Below, piece after piece: positions 1-20,094 of a DNA stretch of 64,000 bases. Source of the DNA: Bolinopsis microptera (lineage: Eukaryota; Ctenophora; Tentaculata; Lobata; Bolinopsidae). The stretch is from the NCBI RefSeq assembly GCF_026151205.1, contig NC_087081.1, forward strand, positions 1,359,386 to 1,423,385, in the 5' to 3' direction. Both the position numbers and the translations under genes were made by a program. A model generated the notes under the pieces. The model saw only the letters and a list, made by a program, of their open reading frames with translations. It was not told the origin of the DNA and ran no database searches. Within the stretch, counting starts at the first letter, position 1, and the number at the start of each line of letters is the position of its first letter.

Positions 1-296
1 GTATTATGAAAATCGAGCGCTTACACAAATACTGTCATATTTTCAAAAGAATACATAATAGTTTTTTGCGTTATTGTTGCATTTCGTAACCCCTTTGCAC
101 TCTGTTTGGTTACTTTTCTGACGTTTAATTTTATTACTTGTTGTTTTTATGTATTCTCATTGATGTGGAGTACCCATTCATACTTTTTCACATCGTTTTT
201 ATCATATACGTTTTCCTTTAAGGTCTGCTCCTTTTGTGACATTTTATTACAAATAGAGCCGACTTTATGTTATTGTTGCATTTCAAAACTCCTTTT
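1..296. other. Unassigned AT-rich DNA
   Basis: No coding signal was seen; the small open frame at 106-384 has no recognisable motif. The words TTATTGTTGCATTTC near 71 and 267 suggest a degenerate direct repeat with a period of about 197 bp. Confidence 0.4.
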
Positions 297-335
297 CTCT
301 CTATTTGATTATCCTCTTGATAATCAAATAGAGAG
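297..335. repeat. Perfect 17-bp stem hairpin
   Basis: CTCTCTATTTGATTATC at 297-313 is exactly reverse-complemented at 319-335 around a 5-nt loop. It sits one base before the first copy of the duplicated segment (337-697). Confidence 0.8.
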
Positions 336-336
336 A

Positions 337-697
337 AAAAACAAATATTCTCTGACCAAAATGACTACATTCAATGACTTATAGACATGTCCAATTGACA
401 CAATGGACATGTCCATCTCAGTGGACACAATGGGCACACTCACAAAACATCAAATTGTGGAATATGTTCATTGTTTTGGAATCGTCCATTGTGCACAATA
501 GAAACAATGGACACACTGGACACAATGGACGCCCAATTTAGGTGGCTAAAGTACAGGGACTAGCCAGCTAGATAACATATATAAGAGATCCGCATATTAT
601 TACAGAGGCGCGTATTACAGGGGCCTGACTGTATTCCCATTGTGACCAATGGATATCCAATGTCCATTGTGTACATCTAATGTCAATGATGTACATC
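337..697 (+). repeat. Duplicated segment, copy 1 (upstream of integrase-core gene)
   Basis: This segment is nearly identical to 2251-2619 inside intron 2 of the following gene, from AAAAACAAATATTC to GATGTACATC. Copy 1 lacks about 11 bp (GTCCATTGTGT) present in copy 2. It carries only the left half of the inverted-repeat element seen in intron 2. It also contains a TATATAAG word at 578-585, so it may contribute promoter sequence to the gene starting at 827. Confidence 0.85.
578..585 (+). promoter_or_regulatory. Candidate TATA box
   Basis: TATATAAG lies about 240 bp before the chosen start codon at 827. The same word occurs in the intron-2 copy of this repeat, so it may be only repeat sequence. 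There is no evidence of transcription. Confidence 0.25.
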
Positions 698-826
698 AAT
701 AGAGCCGAGTCAAACATCATCTGAGCACCGCTTTGTCAACTAGGTTGGGTATACTGCAATTGTCTAGCCAAAAGATATTAATCGTTTGTCATATTTTATT
801 GATATTTGCTTTAGATAGCTGTGTAG

Positions 827-9447
<8,621 letters not shown>

Positions 9448-9548
9448 TAGCACTTCGCAGACAGTGTTTTTAAAAAACATTTTGAGAAGCCAGTTTTGTA
9501 ATGATTTTTACTCAATTTTGACACCGAGCTACTCAAATGTAGCACCAC

Positions 9549-9554
9549 AATAAA
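9549..9554 (+). terminator. Poly(A) signal AATAAA
   Basis: AATAAA lies about 100 bp after the TAG stop of the integrase-core gene, a usual distance for cleavage and polyadenylation. Confidence 0.55.
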
Positions 9555-9831
9555 GAGCAAGCGGCTGTGTAACTATTTAACTATTTTAATTATTCGTTTT
9601 AATTTAAGTCATTATGGTACTCTCCGTTCAAATCACCGATCAAAATTGTGGTTTGTTTATCTTGACCAAAACTCATTTAAATCTGCTATTAATTAATTTA
9701 AAATTGATACTCCTAAAAAATCAATCCACTGTTAATGCAAACTAAATTCCTTTGGCAGGGTTTGATTTTGAAATATATGTGTAATGTTTAATTGTTGTGC
9801 TTTTTGACAGATGGCATGGAGGGCCGAGATT

Positions 9832-10251
9832 CATAATTGGTACAATTTGGGAGCATCGCGGCTCTAGGCAGCTCTGTTGAAAGGATAAGTGAAACGATAC
9901 AAATTTGGATTAAAACTAGATCAAAACCGACATTTCGGCAGGTATTGGCCTTTAACAGAGATATAATGAGACCTGAAGTGAGGTCCCAGTGTCCCAGCCT
10001 CATGACCTGCTGCCAATCTGGCCCTGTCAAGCCTAACCGTTTAGCTCTGCACGTTTTAGCAGATATGTTTGTGTTGTATCTAATTACCCTATTTTATTTA
10101 ACACTGGGACCTCACTTCAGGTCTCATTATACCTCTGTTAAAGGCCAATGCCTGCCGAAACGTCGGTTTTGATCTAGTTTTAATCCAAATTTGTATCGTT
10201 TCACTTATCCTTTCAACAGAGTTGCCTAGAGCCGCGATTGTACCAATTATG
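9832..10251. mobile_element. Fold-back/MITE element with ~150-bp inverted arms
   Basis: The left arm 9832-9992 begins CATAATTGGTACAAT and ends CCCAGTGT. It is reverse-complemented with few mismatches at 10101-10251, around a spacer of about 108 bp. The left arm has about 10 extra bp (TTGGGAGCAT) near its outer end. There is no coding capacity; the overlapping open frames on both strands come from the inverted repeat. The size and structure fit a non-autonomous DNA transposon or snap-back element. No clear target duplication was identified. Confidence 0.85.
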
Positions 10252-11034
10252 TACTTTTTGACAAAACCCTTGAAGATGGGTCATCATAGTCTGCAGCGCA
10301 CCCAAAATGCACGGAGAAGTGTGTATGTTTTGATATTATTTTAAATACTATTTATGATTTATTTTAACCTAATAATGAAGGTGTTGTTAATTTTAATCTA
10401 AGTTTAAAGGTGCTGCTATATTAATAAGTCAAATTGGTCAAATTAAATAAAATTTAGGCTCTAAAACAGTTACCAATTACAATCCGTATAAATAGCGTTG
10501 CGCCGATGTACTCGGGTAGTGAATGAACGATAACGCTCATGAAATCTACTGGGATCATACTATAGAGTATGGCTGGTGGTAACTAGTGTTATAGTTATCT
10601 CCCGATTTACCGTGCTTGTCGGGGAAAGGGAGATGCATGCATGGTCTAATGTGAGTTTTAAAGTGTATTTAACAAAAAAAGTAAAACGTGGCATGCGGTG
10701 AAAGAACACTGCGTATGATAAATCGGGAGGCACGGTAAATTAAGAGCGGAGATGACTCGTGACTGCAACATATAAGGAATTTGACATTTATAAATGTAAT
10801 TTGCACTATAGGTTGGACTGCACGGGACCCCTCAGTTTCAATTCCTTGTTTAACAGACCGTTCAGCAAGGACATTCACTGAGTTTATCGGGTTAATAAGC
10901 ACTTTCCAAAATCTATAGTGCAAAATCTATTTATAGCCATATTCCCTCGTGTTATTTGGCAATTTCTGATGCAGAATATGTAAAAGCGGTCAATATGGAA
11001 CGCGCATACGTTTTAAAATCAATAACGTGGCGCA
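10252..11034. other. Unassigned, with a small inverted repeat
   Basis: TTTGCACTATAG near 10801 and CTATAGTGCAAA near 10913 form a 12-bp inverted pair about 110 bp apart, perhaps a small MITE. Related words TCCCGATTTACCGTGC (near 10598) and AAATCGGGAGGCACGGTAAAT (near 10719) face each other. No gene was seen. Confidence 0.4.
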
Positions 11035-11160
11035 GCACGTACGTACATATAGGTGAGCCATCTCGGCCACGCGCAAAACAAAATCATTTTCATTTTCAAA
11101 TTTGAAAATGGTTTTTTTTTGCGCGTGGCCGAGATGGCTCACCTATATAAACGTACGTGC
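11035..11160. repeat. 126-bp near-perfect palindrome (AGGTGAGCCATCTCGGCC arms)
   Basis: The sequence folds at TTCAAA/TTTGAA (11100/11101) into arms of about 63 bp, including AGGTGAGCCATCTCGGCC at 11051-11068 and its complement ending at 11144. There is essentially no loop. A third copy of this word, in direct orientation, lies at 11558-11575, so it looks like the terminal repeat of a DNA transposon family that inserted head to head. Confidence 0.85.
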
Positions 11161-11515
11161 AAATCGTTTTCAAAATCAAAACCGTTTTCAAAATCAAAAA
11201 CGTTTTCAAAATCAAAATAGATACCGTTTTCAAAATCAAAATCAATATCGTTTTCAAAATCAAAATCAATATTGTTTTTAAAATCAAAACCAATATCGTT
11301 TTTAAAATCAAAATCGATATCGTTTTCAAAGTCAAAATCAATATCGTTTTCAAAATGAAAATCAAAATTGAAATCAAAATCAAAATCAAAATCGAAATCA
11401 AAACCGTTTTCAAAATGAGAATTGTTTTTAATTTCAATATGAAAATCGTTTTTTATTTAAATTTTAAAATAATTTTAGAAATCAAATTCAAAATCGTTTT
11501 TATTTTGTGATTAAT
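11161..11515. repeat. Degenerate GTTTTCAAAATCAAAA tandem repeat
   Basis: Alternating GTTTTCAAAATC and AAAATCGATATC-type words repeat with a variable period of about 12-30 bp. The open frames on both strands (for example the repetitive VFKIK pattern) result from the simple repeat. It lies between the palindrome and the third AGGTGAGCC terminus and may be the body of that element. Confidence 0.75.
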
Positions 11516-11557
11516 TGTATAATTAATTTTTAAATTAAAAATTTTCAGTGAAAATTT

Positions 11558-11575
11558 AGGTGAGCCATCTCGGCC
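11558..11575 (+). repeat. Third copy of the AGGTGAGCCATCTCGGCC terminus
   Basis: Exact match to the word at 11051-11068, in the same orientation. Confidence 0.8.
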
Positions 11576-11919
11576 GCCATAGATTTCGTAATCTCTTGAA
11601 GAGGATCAGCAAGCTTTGGAATGTTACACTGCTGGAGTTATGAGCTGATTTAATTAAACTACTAAACATATTCCGGTATATTTTTTAATACTTTCAACAC
11701 AACTATATAACAAATGATTTGAAAGTTTATTGATAGAAAGTATTGTGAGCAAATACAAAATACGAAGACTGGGACGCCGAGAAATTTTGACATATTTTCC
11801 AAAAAAGAAAGTGCTTGGAAGTAAAGATTTAATTTTGTATCCATGAACTTTTGAAACTGAGAAATTTCAAAATTTCTCCTTGACCCCTTCAGTGCAGTTG
11901 TCAGTTGTGGAATTAAGTA

Positions 11920-12000
11920 GAAGCTGCTCAACGTGTAGGTACATGAGTCCCATTCAGTTGAAGCAGCTCAACGTGTAGGTACAGTCCCATTCAGTTGTTT
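11920..12000 (+). repeat. Two-copy ~40-bp tandem repeat
   Basis: Two adjacent copies share GCTCAACGTGTAGGTACA and GTCCCATTCAGTTG. They sit in otherwise unassigned DNA. Confidence 0.7.
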
Positions 12001-13850
12001 ATGCTGAAGCGAACTTAGGAAGAACTAAAATATCGTAGCGTAGATCGTAGGAACCAAGCTCAATGGAATATTGTTTAAATTTGTTTGAAAATTATGAAAT
12101 ACAGGGTGCCCTCGCGTATCTGACAGTACCAGACAATACTAAGCGTGGAGAGATTTACTTTAGACATCTGCAGGGAAGTTAATCTACTCGGTGAAATTTT
12201 CCAAGGAAGTGGATCAGCTAAAAAAGTTGGTAGGCTCTAAAGGATGACATTGCACAACTTTGTGGTGATACCAGAGTCACCTTCGCCTTGAGGAAGCATC
12301 CAGCAACACTGTCATCAGGAACCGTGACCTTAGTGAAAGCTCTTCAATTCATCAAGAGAGGACTCGTTAGGACCAAAAACGCATAGATGTGAGGCCAAAG
12401 GGTGTTTGACATGTCCTTTGTTATTTGATCCTACAGATGTTATCATTGTTAATGGGCAGATAGTTAATTTTGATTTTTGGCTTAATTGTAATTAATATAG
12501 GGGTATTTTTATTTAGCTCAATGTCAGGTTTGTGTAGCGGGGAACAGTATTCTGAAAGAGGACTCATACTTTGGCCAGACAATAATTACACCCATGCACA
12601 TACGGATGAATGGCCATAGGGATAAATTGATTATTGATGAGAGGCTTAAAATTGAGCAGTCGGCTCTTTCTATGCGCTGTTTATAAAAAAATAAGAATGA
12701 CTTTAACATAAGGATTTTTAAATTAGAGATTGTGAGGAAAGTGGCCCCCTAAGATTTAAATAGAGAGGAGGAAAATTGAGTTTTTAATTTTTAACCAAAG
12801 TTTTAGGGTTAAATAGAATTGTTGTAACTAGATAATTATTTGTTCCTAGACCCGGGTAGTTCTAGAAACTGCGTCCAGCTCTTTCATTGCCCCTTTTTAA
12901 TGACATCCACCTTTGATTTTATTTCGGTGGTATTTCGGTAAGTTACCACAAGTAGTGTCCACATTTCTATACCAACCTTCGGCCGGTTTGGATGGGTGCC
13001 AGCAATTGGGACCCGCTGCTTTAGCTTATAGCTTTATAAGTCATCATATCAAAGTCATTATTGTAACGTTATATTAGAACCAGACAGAAACAAAGTGTGA
13101 AGAGCCTGATGAACGGAACCCTTATAATATAACGTTCATAAACCATTTAGCAATACAATTACACAGCTCAAGCTCACGTATTGCTGCCTTTATATTTGTT
13201 ACGTCTTATCGCTGCCTTCTTTGTCCGCAATATTTTCGTGAGCTCAAGAGCAGTGCATTGCAAAACCAAATAAATAAGTCCGGAAAAGCGCTGATAATTG
13301 CTTATTTTTTATATCAAACTCCCCAGTCCCTGGTAACAAAAAAGGCAACAAAACATAATCTTGAGCAATGTATTGCGAAATGATTATGAAATTTAGAAAA
13401 GCACGTATAATGGCGTCCCAAATCCTGGTACTGGATAGTGCCAGGATCCAATCGTTACCAGACTATACTTTTAATCGATTCTACAGTCAAAAATATGCTA
13501 AGAGAAGTATATTTAAAGTATCTAGCGTAATTTAACAGCCCTCTATTATCATTATCAGAGATCTCAATTCCACTCATTTTAAAGTTCAAATGTATTTTAA
13601 GCAGTCTAATATTACGTATCTTACACAGTGTGTGGCACACACAGTGAAGGAGTGAAGGTCTGGCCGAATGCGAACTTTAAAGAAAAGTAAGTTATCAAAT
13701 TATAATTAACAATAATTTAATAATTAAGACATTCACTATAAACATAATATATGTCAGAACACAAATAATATTAATAAGCAAGGTATAATATACCGTATAT
13801 TGTAGTCCTAGTTTCATCTAGGAGTGTTCATACCGACGCGATAAGTTGTT
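12001..13850. other. Unassigned; possible coding relic near 12100-12390
   Basis: Two short open stretches at about 12108-12180 and 12242-12386 have protein-like composition but are separated by stops and match no family I know. AACGTTATATTA at about 13064 has an inverted partner near 13122. Nothing else was identified. Confidence 0.3.
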
Positions 13851-13906
13851 GCACATTAGCACGTGCACATTAGCACGTGCACATTAGCACGTGCACATAA
13901 GCACGT
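13851..13906 (+). repeat. 14-bp tandem repeat x4 containing GCACGTGC
   Basis: Four units of GCACATTAGCACGT (the last with one T-to-A change). Each junction creates the E-box palindrome GCACGTGC. Confidence 0.92.
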
Positions 13907-14422
13907 GTCCTAGTAAGTGAATTATCATCTTGCACGTCAGTTGTTGTAATGTTGTACGTGCCATAGTATTATCAACTTGCACGTCAATGTGAACCAATGG
14001 TTGAGTGAGAGTCTGCTTACATGTTGTTGGGTACAAAAGAATTGTGCATTATTCCAGACTGAATCTAATGCGCGAGATTTCTTGGGATATTGGATCACTG
14101 ATCGGCGATCTGTCAACTTTTTCCTTCTGGCATTGAAAATACCGGGCACCGAATCTTCGACTAAAAAAATATACCTGATTTTTTGGCTCTCTCTTTCGAT
14201 TCACTGAATTAATACAGCTTTAAAAAATCGTGAACATGTTTACGATTAAATTTTTCTCACTGTATCAATAATACTAATCGATATTATAATTGCATTTTGT
14301 TGTCCCGCAAGTTTCTGGGATCAACTATATATTCCGTTGTTGAATGCATTTACTCATAACATTAACATAATTACACTGATAATTACAATAACATAAACCC
14401 GCCACGCAAAGGGTTTATATAA
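13907..14422. other. Unassigned
   Basis: GCACGTCA words recur near 13934 and 13980. The overlapping open frames of 70-76 codons have no motif. No gene was recognised. Confidence 0.35.
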
Positions 14423-14452
14423 CAGATCATCCCGCGCTAGCGGGATGATCTG
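14423..14452. repeat. 30-bp palindrome (13-bp arms)
   Basis: CAGATCATCCCGC and GCGGGATGATCTG flank a 4-nt centre. Further CCCGC and GCGGG words near 15054-15172 suggest 14400-15175 may be one decayed element with GC-rich ends embedded in AT-rich DNA. Confidence 0.75.
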
Positions 14453-14865
14453 ATAAACACATACGAGTGCGCGCAGCGCACGAGTTTCGTGTTAATATGT
14501 AATCCCGAAGCGCCAGCTGAGGGATTACATTTATTTAGCCCTGAGCGTGAAGTGTTTATGGATTATAATTATCTCCGGCGATTTCGACAAGGGATTTATA
14601 CTTTAGAAGAGAGATTGGAAAGCAGTTCATCAATCTGAATGTCAAACCGATCTGTCATAGTGGAGCAATAGCTTGAACGTTAGCAGGAACAAGAGCTGGA
14701 AGGAGAGCAAGCAAAACAATACTATTTTTAGGGCACGGACAAGGGTAGCTGGCTAGTCGCCAACTTCTTACGCCACGCGTTGGAGAAATTCTAAGAATTA
14801 GCTGCTTTGGCAACGTTCCCAGGAATTTGCGTGTAAAAGAAGTGGACGGTTACGATGTTTCATAT

Positions 14866-14949
14866 CACGTGGTGCGCTTTCGTGTCACGTGGTATAGACT
14901 CGGCGTATGCTATTGGTGGCACGTGGTACGCACGTGACGCGCCCACGTG
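14866..14949. promoter_or_regulatory. Cluster of five CACGTG E-boxes
   Basis: CACGTG occurs at 14866, 14886, 14920, 14931 and 14944. Such boxes are bound by bHLH factors (Myc/Max, USF, HIF-like). No gene start is recognisable nearby, so function is unproven and the boxes may belong to a repeat. Confidence 0.4.
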
Positions 14950-17900
14950 ATCGCGCGTCTAACTGTTCTACTATTATCGAGTTCTAATCAGCAGTATCAT
15001 CGATTATTGTAAGTCTGAGAATTGAATGATAAACATCAGTTACGACTAAAAAGCGGGCCGGGTTTATACAAATTTCCAGGGCGGGATGATATCACCTTGA
15101 GATGTTTATCTAACAGCGGGCCGGGCTGAGTGATAATATGATCCCGCGTCGAAATCCCGGAGATATTTATAACATGATTACGCTGCACAATTATTAACAA
15201 TTTTTTTGAGGAGCTGCAGTTGAGTCATGTTCGGGTTCCGATTTTAAGAACTATTCTTTATCAGATATTTATTTCACTGCCTTGGTTTTTGACGGCTTTA
15301 AATATTTAGGCTTAATATTTTGCCATGTGGAGGCAGCATGGAGATTCAGAGAAGCTGCAACATTGCGCACTCAAAAGTTGGATGCCGACCGGAGGTCGGG
15401 AAAAAAAGTCCGGGTCTTAATCCCGGTCCCGGCTTAACCCTGGTTCCGGCACTTTTCTCCAGTCCAACAAGTGAAACAAACAAAAGTTTATGATTAAAAT
15501 AGATAAATAGAAATGATAAAATAAGTTAATTTACATAATAAGTTAGTAGCTACATGCTATGATAGCTGCTGGTGGCCCTAGGGGCAAATACGATGGCCGA
15601 AATTTGCACCATTGCACCAAGAGCGTTGTCTTCCTTCATTGCTATCAAGTCTCAACCTCTGCACTATTATTTCCCCCAATGCAGAGAACTGATCACTCCG
15701 ACCAGGGGCAGGGGCTGGGAGGGGAGCCATGATGGAGCTGCCAAGGACGCAACTAGTGCAGAGCTGAGAGCTCAACTAGAAAATATAATTGCAGGACATT
15801 GGTTGTTACACTAAGTTTGTGTATCCTTTTAAAACTCGTGTGGCCGCAGTCCTGATCTTGCCCGACACCACCAATAGTAATACGCGTATCGATTACTGCG
15901 TGCAAATAAATACGGTCATGGAACAGGTCACCCGTATTAATTTTATTTCACAAATAAAATTTCATATTTTTTTCGCTGTATTAATAAGCCATGGAACTAG
16001 AGGGTTAGCATGCAGAATCATTATAAAGTTATAATACATTTCCTTTATATCAAGATATCATTGATATGAAATATTTTGTAGTTTTTGTCATAGAAGTAGT
16101 AGTAATAGTATTAGTATATAAAATATATTGTTAAGATATCTTGTTAAATATATTTATTTCGTTATGTAATATGTTACTATAATACATAGTTTAACATTAT
16201 TGGTTAAATATTGATAAACTATTGGTTAATTTGTTGGGGCGAGAGCTGTGCACTATACCGCCTTTTTATTATCTGATCATTCGACCAATGAAAGGGTTTA
16301 TAGCCGAGAGCTGAGGTCATATAAATGATCAGAGCTGCTCTACACTTTTAATGACGAGAATTGTCAACATATTGGGCGGGGTAGTGATATACTGTTTGTA
16401 TTTCATTTAATCTTATTTCATCATCGTAGCGTAAGCGAGATATAGTATACTTGACTATTCCAGTAAATATGAGTAACACTTGAAATAGTTAGATTTCTAT
16501 TCTTTTAATTAATCTGGGATGTCGGTGGTCATGCTGCTATATTATTTGGGGGTCGTCATTTTGTTGGGTGTGTCTTCCATCTTTTTTTAAATGTTACTAT
16601 ATATAAAGCGAGACGACATATATAATATATTATATATATATTTATTTAACAACAACTGTGTTTTTTCTCTTTTAGCAAAAGGCTCTACTATAAGCTGTTG
16701 CTAGGAGCATTAAATAACAGGTCTGAAGATTGCTGTTCACACATCCATGAAACTTTTAGTTTGACGATAACATCGTTTATTTTGTACCGTTATATATTTA
16801 TTTATATATCCGTACCATTTTATTGACACCACGGCATTAACTTAAACACGACTTTCCGAACAAACCGGAACTTTTTTTGACTGTTTCAAATGCTTTAATG
16901 GCCTTCAAATCAGCATGAAAAAATAAAAATTTGGCCAAGGAATAAAAATTTTGGTGCCCAAAATTTGAACCCCCAAGTGCAGTGTCAAAAACGCGAATTA
17001 AATAGTTAAAATTTATTTTAGTCTCTTGAGTCTTGACACCACTTTAGGGTTAGACGGGTTCCTGACGGGTTCCTGCTAGTAAATATAATCTAGATAGTAC
17101 TCTTTTGGTTCTATTCCTCCTTTTAGTTTGACGAAAGAAATCATATAAATGTTCCTGAGAGTGTTTTCTTGAGTGTTCCCAAAGGGATCCATCGGGGTGT
17201 TTGCTTCCAAGTTCATATTTTACTGAGAATCATTGTAGTGTAAAATAGGGTCGGCCAACCAGACTATCGTACCAGCTTACCACACTAAGAGGAATCCATG
17301 TCGCATAATTGGACATTATACTATTATAGAAGCAAAATTACACTTTATTGTTGGAAGATCTGAGCAACTTAAACAATGAAAATTAAAGTAAGTGTAAAGT
17401 TATCAAGATCTAACCTAAGTTTATATAAGATTACCATCGACAATCGAGCAGCTAGACAATAAAGGAGTTGTGAAAAATATGCTGCATTATAGAGTATGAC
17501 TGGTCCCAATGTTTCGAGTATGGAACTTGGACTTGGAGTGGAACCCTCAATCTTCTTCTTGAAACTCGGTATAATATATTTTATGATATTACAGTCTTTG
17601 ATGTGAAGTTGTTGCAATCTAGAAATTACTTTTAATCATGTTAAGCCCGTCAAACGTATAAATTTGTGTCTAGTTCTTCAGTTTTTTTGCTATCGCATTT
17701 TAAACACAAGGATATATCGTGAAGCATTTGAATAACATTTTGGCGCAAAAAAGTTTAAATATTTGTCCGGTATTTATTTCCACTATCCCAAACGCTATAG
17801 TCACGACCTTATAGTTAGCGCCACTGCTAATATGGCTATTTCTAAAAGGCGATAATTTCACTACGGGACTTGTGGTCGTATAACTAAATATAATTCACAA

Positions 17901-18425
17901 TTTGCACCGGCATTCTGTACTGCATTGTGAGGTGGCCAAGTGGCAAGTATGTGATATTTGAGCACCGTGGCCGAGTTAAGGTTCAGGATAATGAGCGGAC
18001 ACCTGAACAGCTGTGGAAGTTACAAGGATTTATAATCTGATGGAACTTGGCTTAACTAGCACTGTAGTAACAGCTGTTGAGGATGGCGGTGGTAATCAAT
18101 ATAACATTAGTTAGTGGCCCGCTCGGCGGTACTGCCACTGGTGGTAATTCCTTCGAATGTCTCCGATCTGAAATAATCTCTGATTTACAGCTTTAATATA
18201 CATGACCACTTGCTGTTTCGTTTCTGCTCCAACTGAAATATATTATATAAATGACTTTTTTAATTCGACCACCGGCTGACGACCTCGTACCTCAGTTTTG
18301 CAACAATTTTGGGATTTCGTTACGGTGATTTAGATTTTGGACGAAGCCCAGATTTACCGGGGTTGTCGGGGGAACAAAATTACGGTAAAATTAGGGTAGC
18401 CTGATAAATGGGCGCTTTGTTTTCC
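14950..18425. other. Unassigned AT-rich DNA
   Basis: No gene or complete element was recognised. A 108-bp open stretch at about 17936-18043 (+) reads like a protein fragment, ending in a stop, with no family match. Short GC-rich patches lie near 15055-15170 and 15375-15450. A run of TA-rich simple sequence lies near 16610-16660. Confidence 0.3.
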
Positions 18426-18500
18426 ACTAGATATACACTCGATATACACTAGATATACACTAGATATACACTAGATATACACTAGATATAAACACTAGAT
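18426..18500 (+). repeat. 11-bp tandem repeat (ACTAGATATAC)
   Basis: About six copies, slightly degenerate at the second and last units. Confidence 0.9.
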
Positions 18501-18610
18501 TTATGCAAATAATCACACCCGGTATACCGAGTATATTGGAGTTTTGCTTAAAAATCCTTCGTCCTAAACCAAACAATCAACATAACTTTTACCTAAGCTG
18601 TTCCAGTACT

Positions 18611-18780
18611 CATGGCATTCATAAAGTCATGAGATTATGGTACAAGTCTTTCTTAGAGACTTCCCCTTTGTCATGAGATTATGGTACAAGTCTTTCTTAG
18701 AGACTTCCCCTTTGTCATGAGATTATGGTACAAGTCAGCCAACTTTCTTATAGACTTCCCCTTTGTCATGAGATTATGGT
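18611..18780 (+). repeat. 51-bp satellite, left fragment
   Basis: Three or so monomers, two of them short, begin after GCATTCATAAAGTCATGAG, the same junction word found in the composite units at the right end of the array (25926-26258). The last monomer is cut at ATTATGG and resumes at GGTACAAG at 20166, showing the array was split by the insertion 18781-20166. Confidence 0.85.
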
Positions 18781-19203
18781 TTGTTTGGGCCCGGACGGTG
18801 CCGGTGGTTCTAATGACCATTTACTAAAATACATAGATACAAAATACTATATAGTATAAATATTATAATCAGAAGTTTTATAAATCCTATCCGTCCAAGT
18901 TAAACTTGAAGGGCGCTACACGCACGACGAAAACTCCCTTTAATGTGAGCTGAAGTAGACTACTAGTAGTAGAGCTAGTAGCGCTTGAAATTGACAGAAC
19001 TGAAAACGAAATCTGACAATTGTCGCGAAAACTGACAGTTTTGTGTGCTCAAAGTGTCGAGAAATACTGACAGTGCAAGACTGGGCACACAAGAGTGAGT
19101 TAAAACATCCTCCACACAACAAAAACTTGAATACACTAATAATAATCAATTATTAAAAACACACAAGCTCATTCTGCAGTCTTATTAGTCTTATCAGTAC
19201 TCT

Positions 19204-20022
19204 TTATAGCACCGTTTCTGATAAAGTGTAGCTTATAATAATAATAATAATAATAATAATGATAAAAACAGTTTTAAACTTTTCCGTTGCTCGCAGGTTT
19301 CTCGATTTAGCGAGAATCTGATTAACAATTGTTGCACTTGCCGCAGTCACTTTAACTGGTCTCACAGCCTTGCCAGGTTTGAGCTTTCCGACTCTACTAG
19401 CTTCGATTCTGGGTTTCTCTCCGATTGCTGAGAACACTTCACTGACCACGGTGCTGAGCTCCTCATTGTCCTGCTCCGATAAACCAAAAATCATCAGATT
19501 TTTGTTTCGGTCTTCCTCCTGTACCACAGTTTTCACAGCTTTCTTGATCATTTCAGAACTGACAGGCTTCTGAGATTCTGGACAATTCGCCTGTAATACC
19601 GAGCTGAAGGATTTGAATTCAGCCTTGACAGACTCTCCGACTGACGATTTAACTGACGTCTGCAACGATTCCAACTGTTCATTTTTGCAGGCTAGTAGTT
19701 CTGACTGCAGCTTAATGATGGTCTCCTGTGTCTCGAACATAAGATGTTTAACTGAGTTTGAGGCCATCTTGTAGTCCGTGGATACGACACCAGTGAACTC
19801 CTCTAAATATCTTAATGCATCGTGCAACAAGTCACACGCAGTGTTCTTGGTCATCTTCTTCACGCACGAAGGGGATAGTTGCTTCATTGCTGTGATCTCC
19901 ATCTCGTACATAGCCTTGCTGAGAAGTTCAACTGAGTCACCCCTTAACATGTTGATCTCCTTTTCACCATAATCGCTGGGCGGGATGGTCATGGTCGTGT
20001 AACACGGTGATACACAAACCAC
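19204..20022 (-). CDS. LINE ORF1-like protein fragment (272 codons)
   Basis: The first ~150 residues are rich in K, E, S and Q and probably helical or coiled coil. Then comes a block typical of non-LTR ORF1 RNA-binding domains: RNKNLMIFGLSEQDNEE (residues about 171-187), SRVGKLKPGKAVRPVKV (about 207-223) and an ILAKSRNLRATEKFKTVF tail. ORF1 proteins bind retroelement RNA and chaperone its reverse transcription. The normal continuation is lost: the frame runs into an (ATT)n microsatellite that encodes a run of isoleucines. The start is uncertain; the ATG 11 codons inside is equally plausible. It sits within an insertion that split the 51-bp satellite. Confidence 0.6.
   Translation of the reverse strand: MVCVSPCYTTMTIPPSDYGEKEINMLRGDSVELLSKAMYEMEITAMKQLSPSCVKKMTKNTACDLLHDALRYLEEFTGVVSTDYKMASNSVKHLMFETQETIIKLQSELLACKNEQLESLQTSVKSSVGESVKAEFKSFSSVLQANCPESQKPVSSEMIKKAVKTVVQEEDRNKNLMIFGLSEQDNEELSTVVSEVFSAIGEKPRIEASRVGKLKPGKAVRPVKVTAASATIVNQILAKSRNLRATEKFKTVFIIIIIIIIIISYTLSETVL
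19220..19261. repeat. (TAA)n microsatellite
   Basis: About ten TAA units. On the minus strand this is (ATT)n directly after the ORF1 block. Confidence 0.9.
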
Positions 20023-20094
20023 TGTAGCTGCACGTTACAATCAACAGAGATAAGCACTAAGATAAGAGAGTAAGAAAAGAGCAACGTATGCAAT

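Noticed and set aside
11096..11510. Open frames of ~115 codons on both strands (VFKIK / ILKT patterns)
   Set aside because: They follow from the GTTTTCAAAATC simple repeat.
12100..12390. Possible protein-coding exon
   Set aside because: Two short open pieces are separated by stops, have no family motif and no consistent splice pair; kept only as a possible relic.
17936..18043. 108-bp open stretch with protein-like composition
   Set aside because: Too short and unrecognised; no partner exons were found.
19204..19262. Isoleucine run at the end of the ORF1 frame as a membrane anchor
   Set aside because: It is the translated (ATT)n microsatellite.
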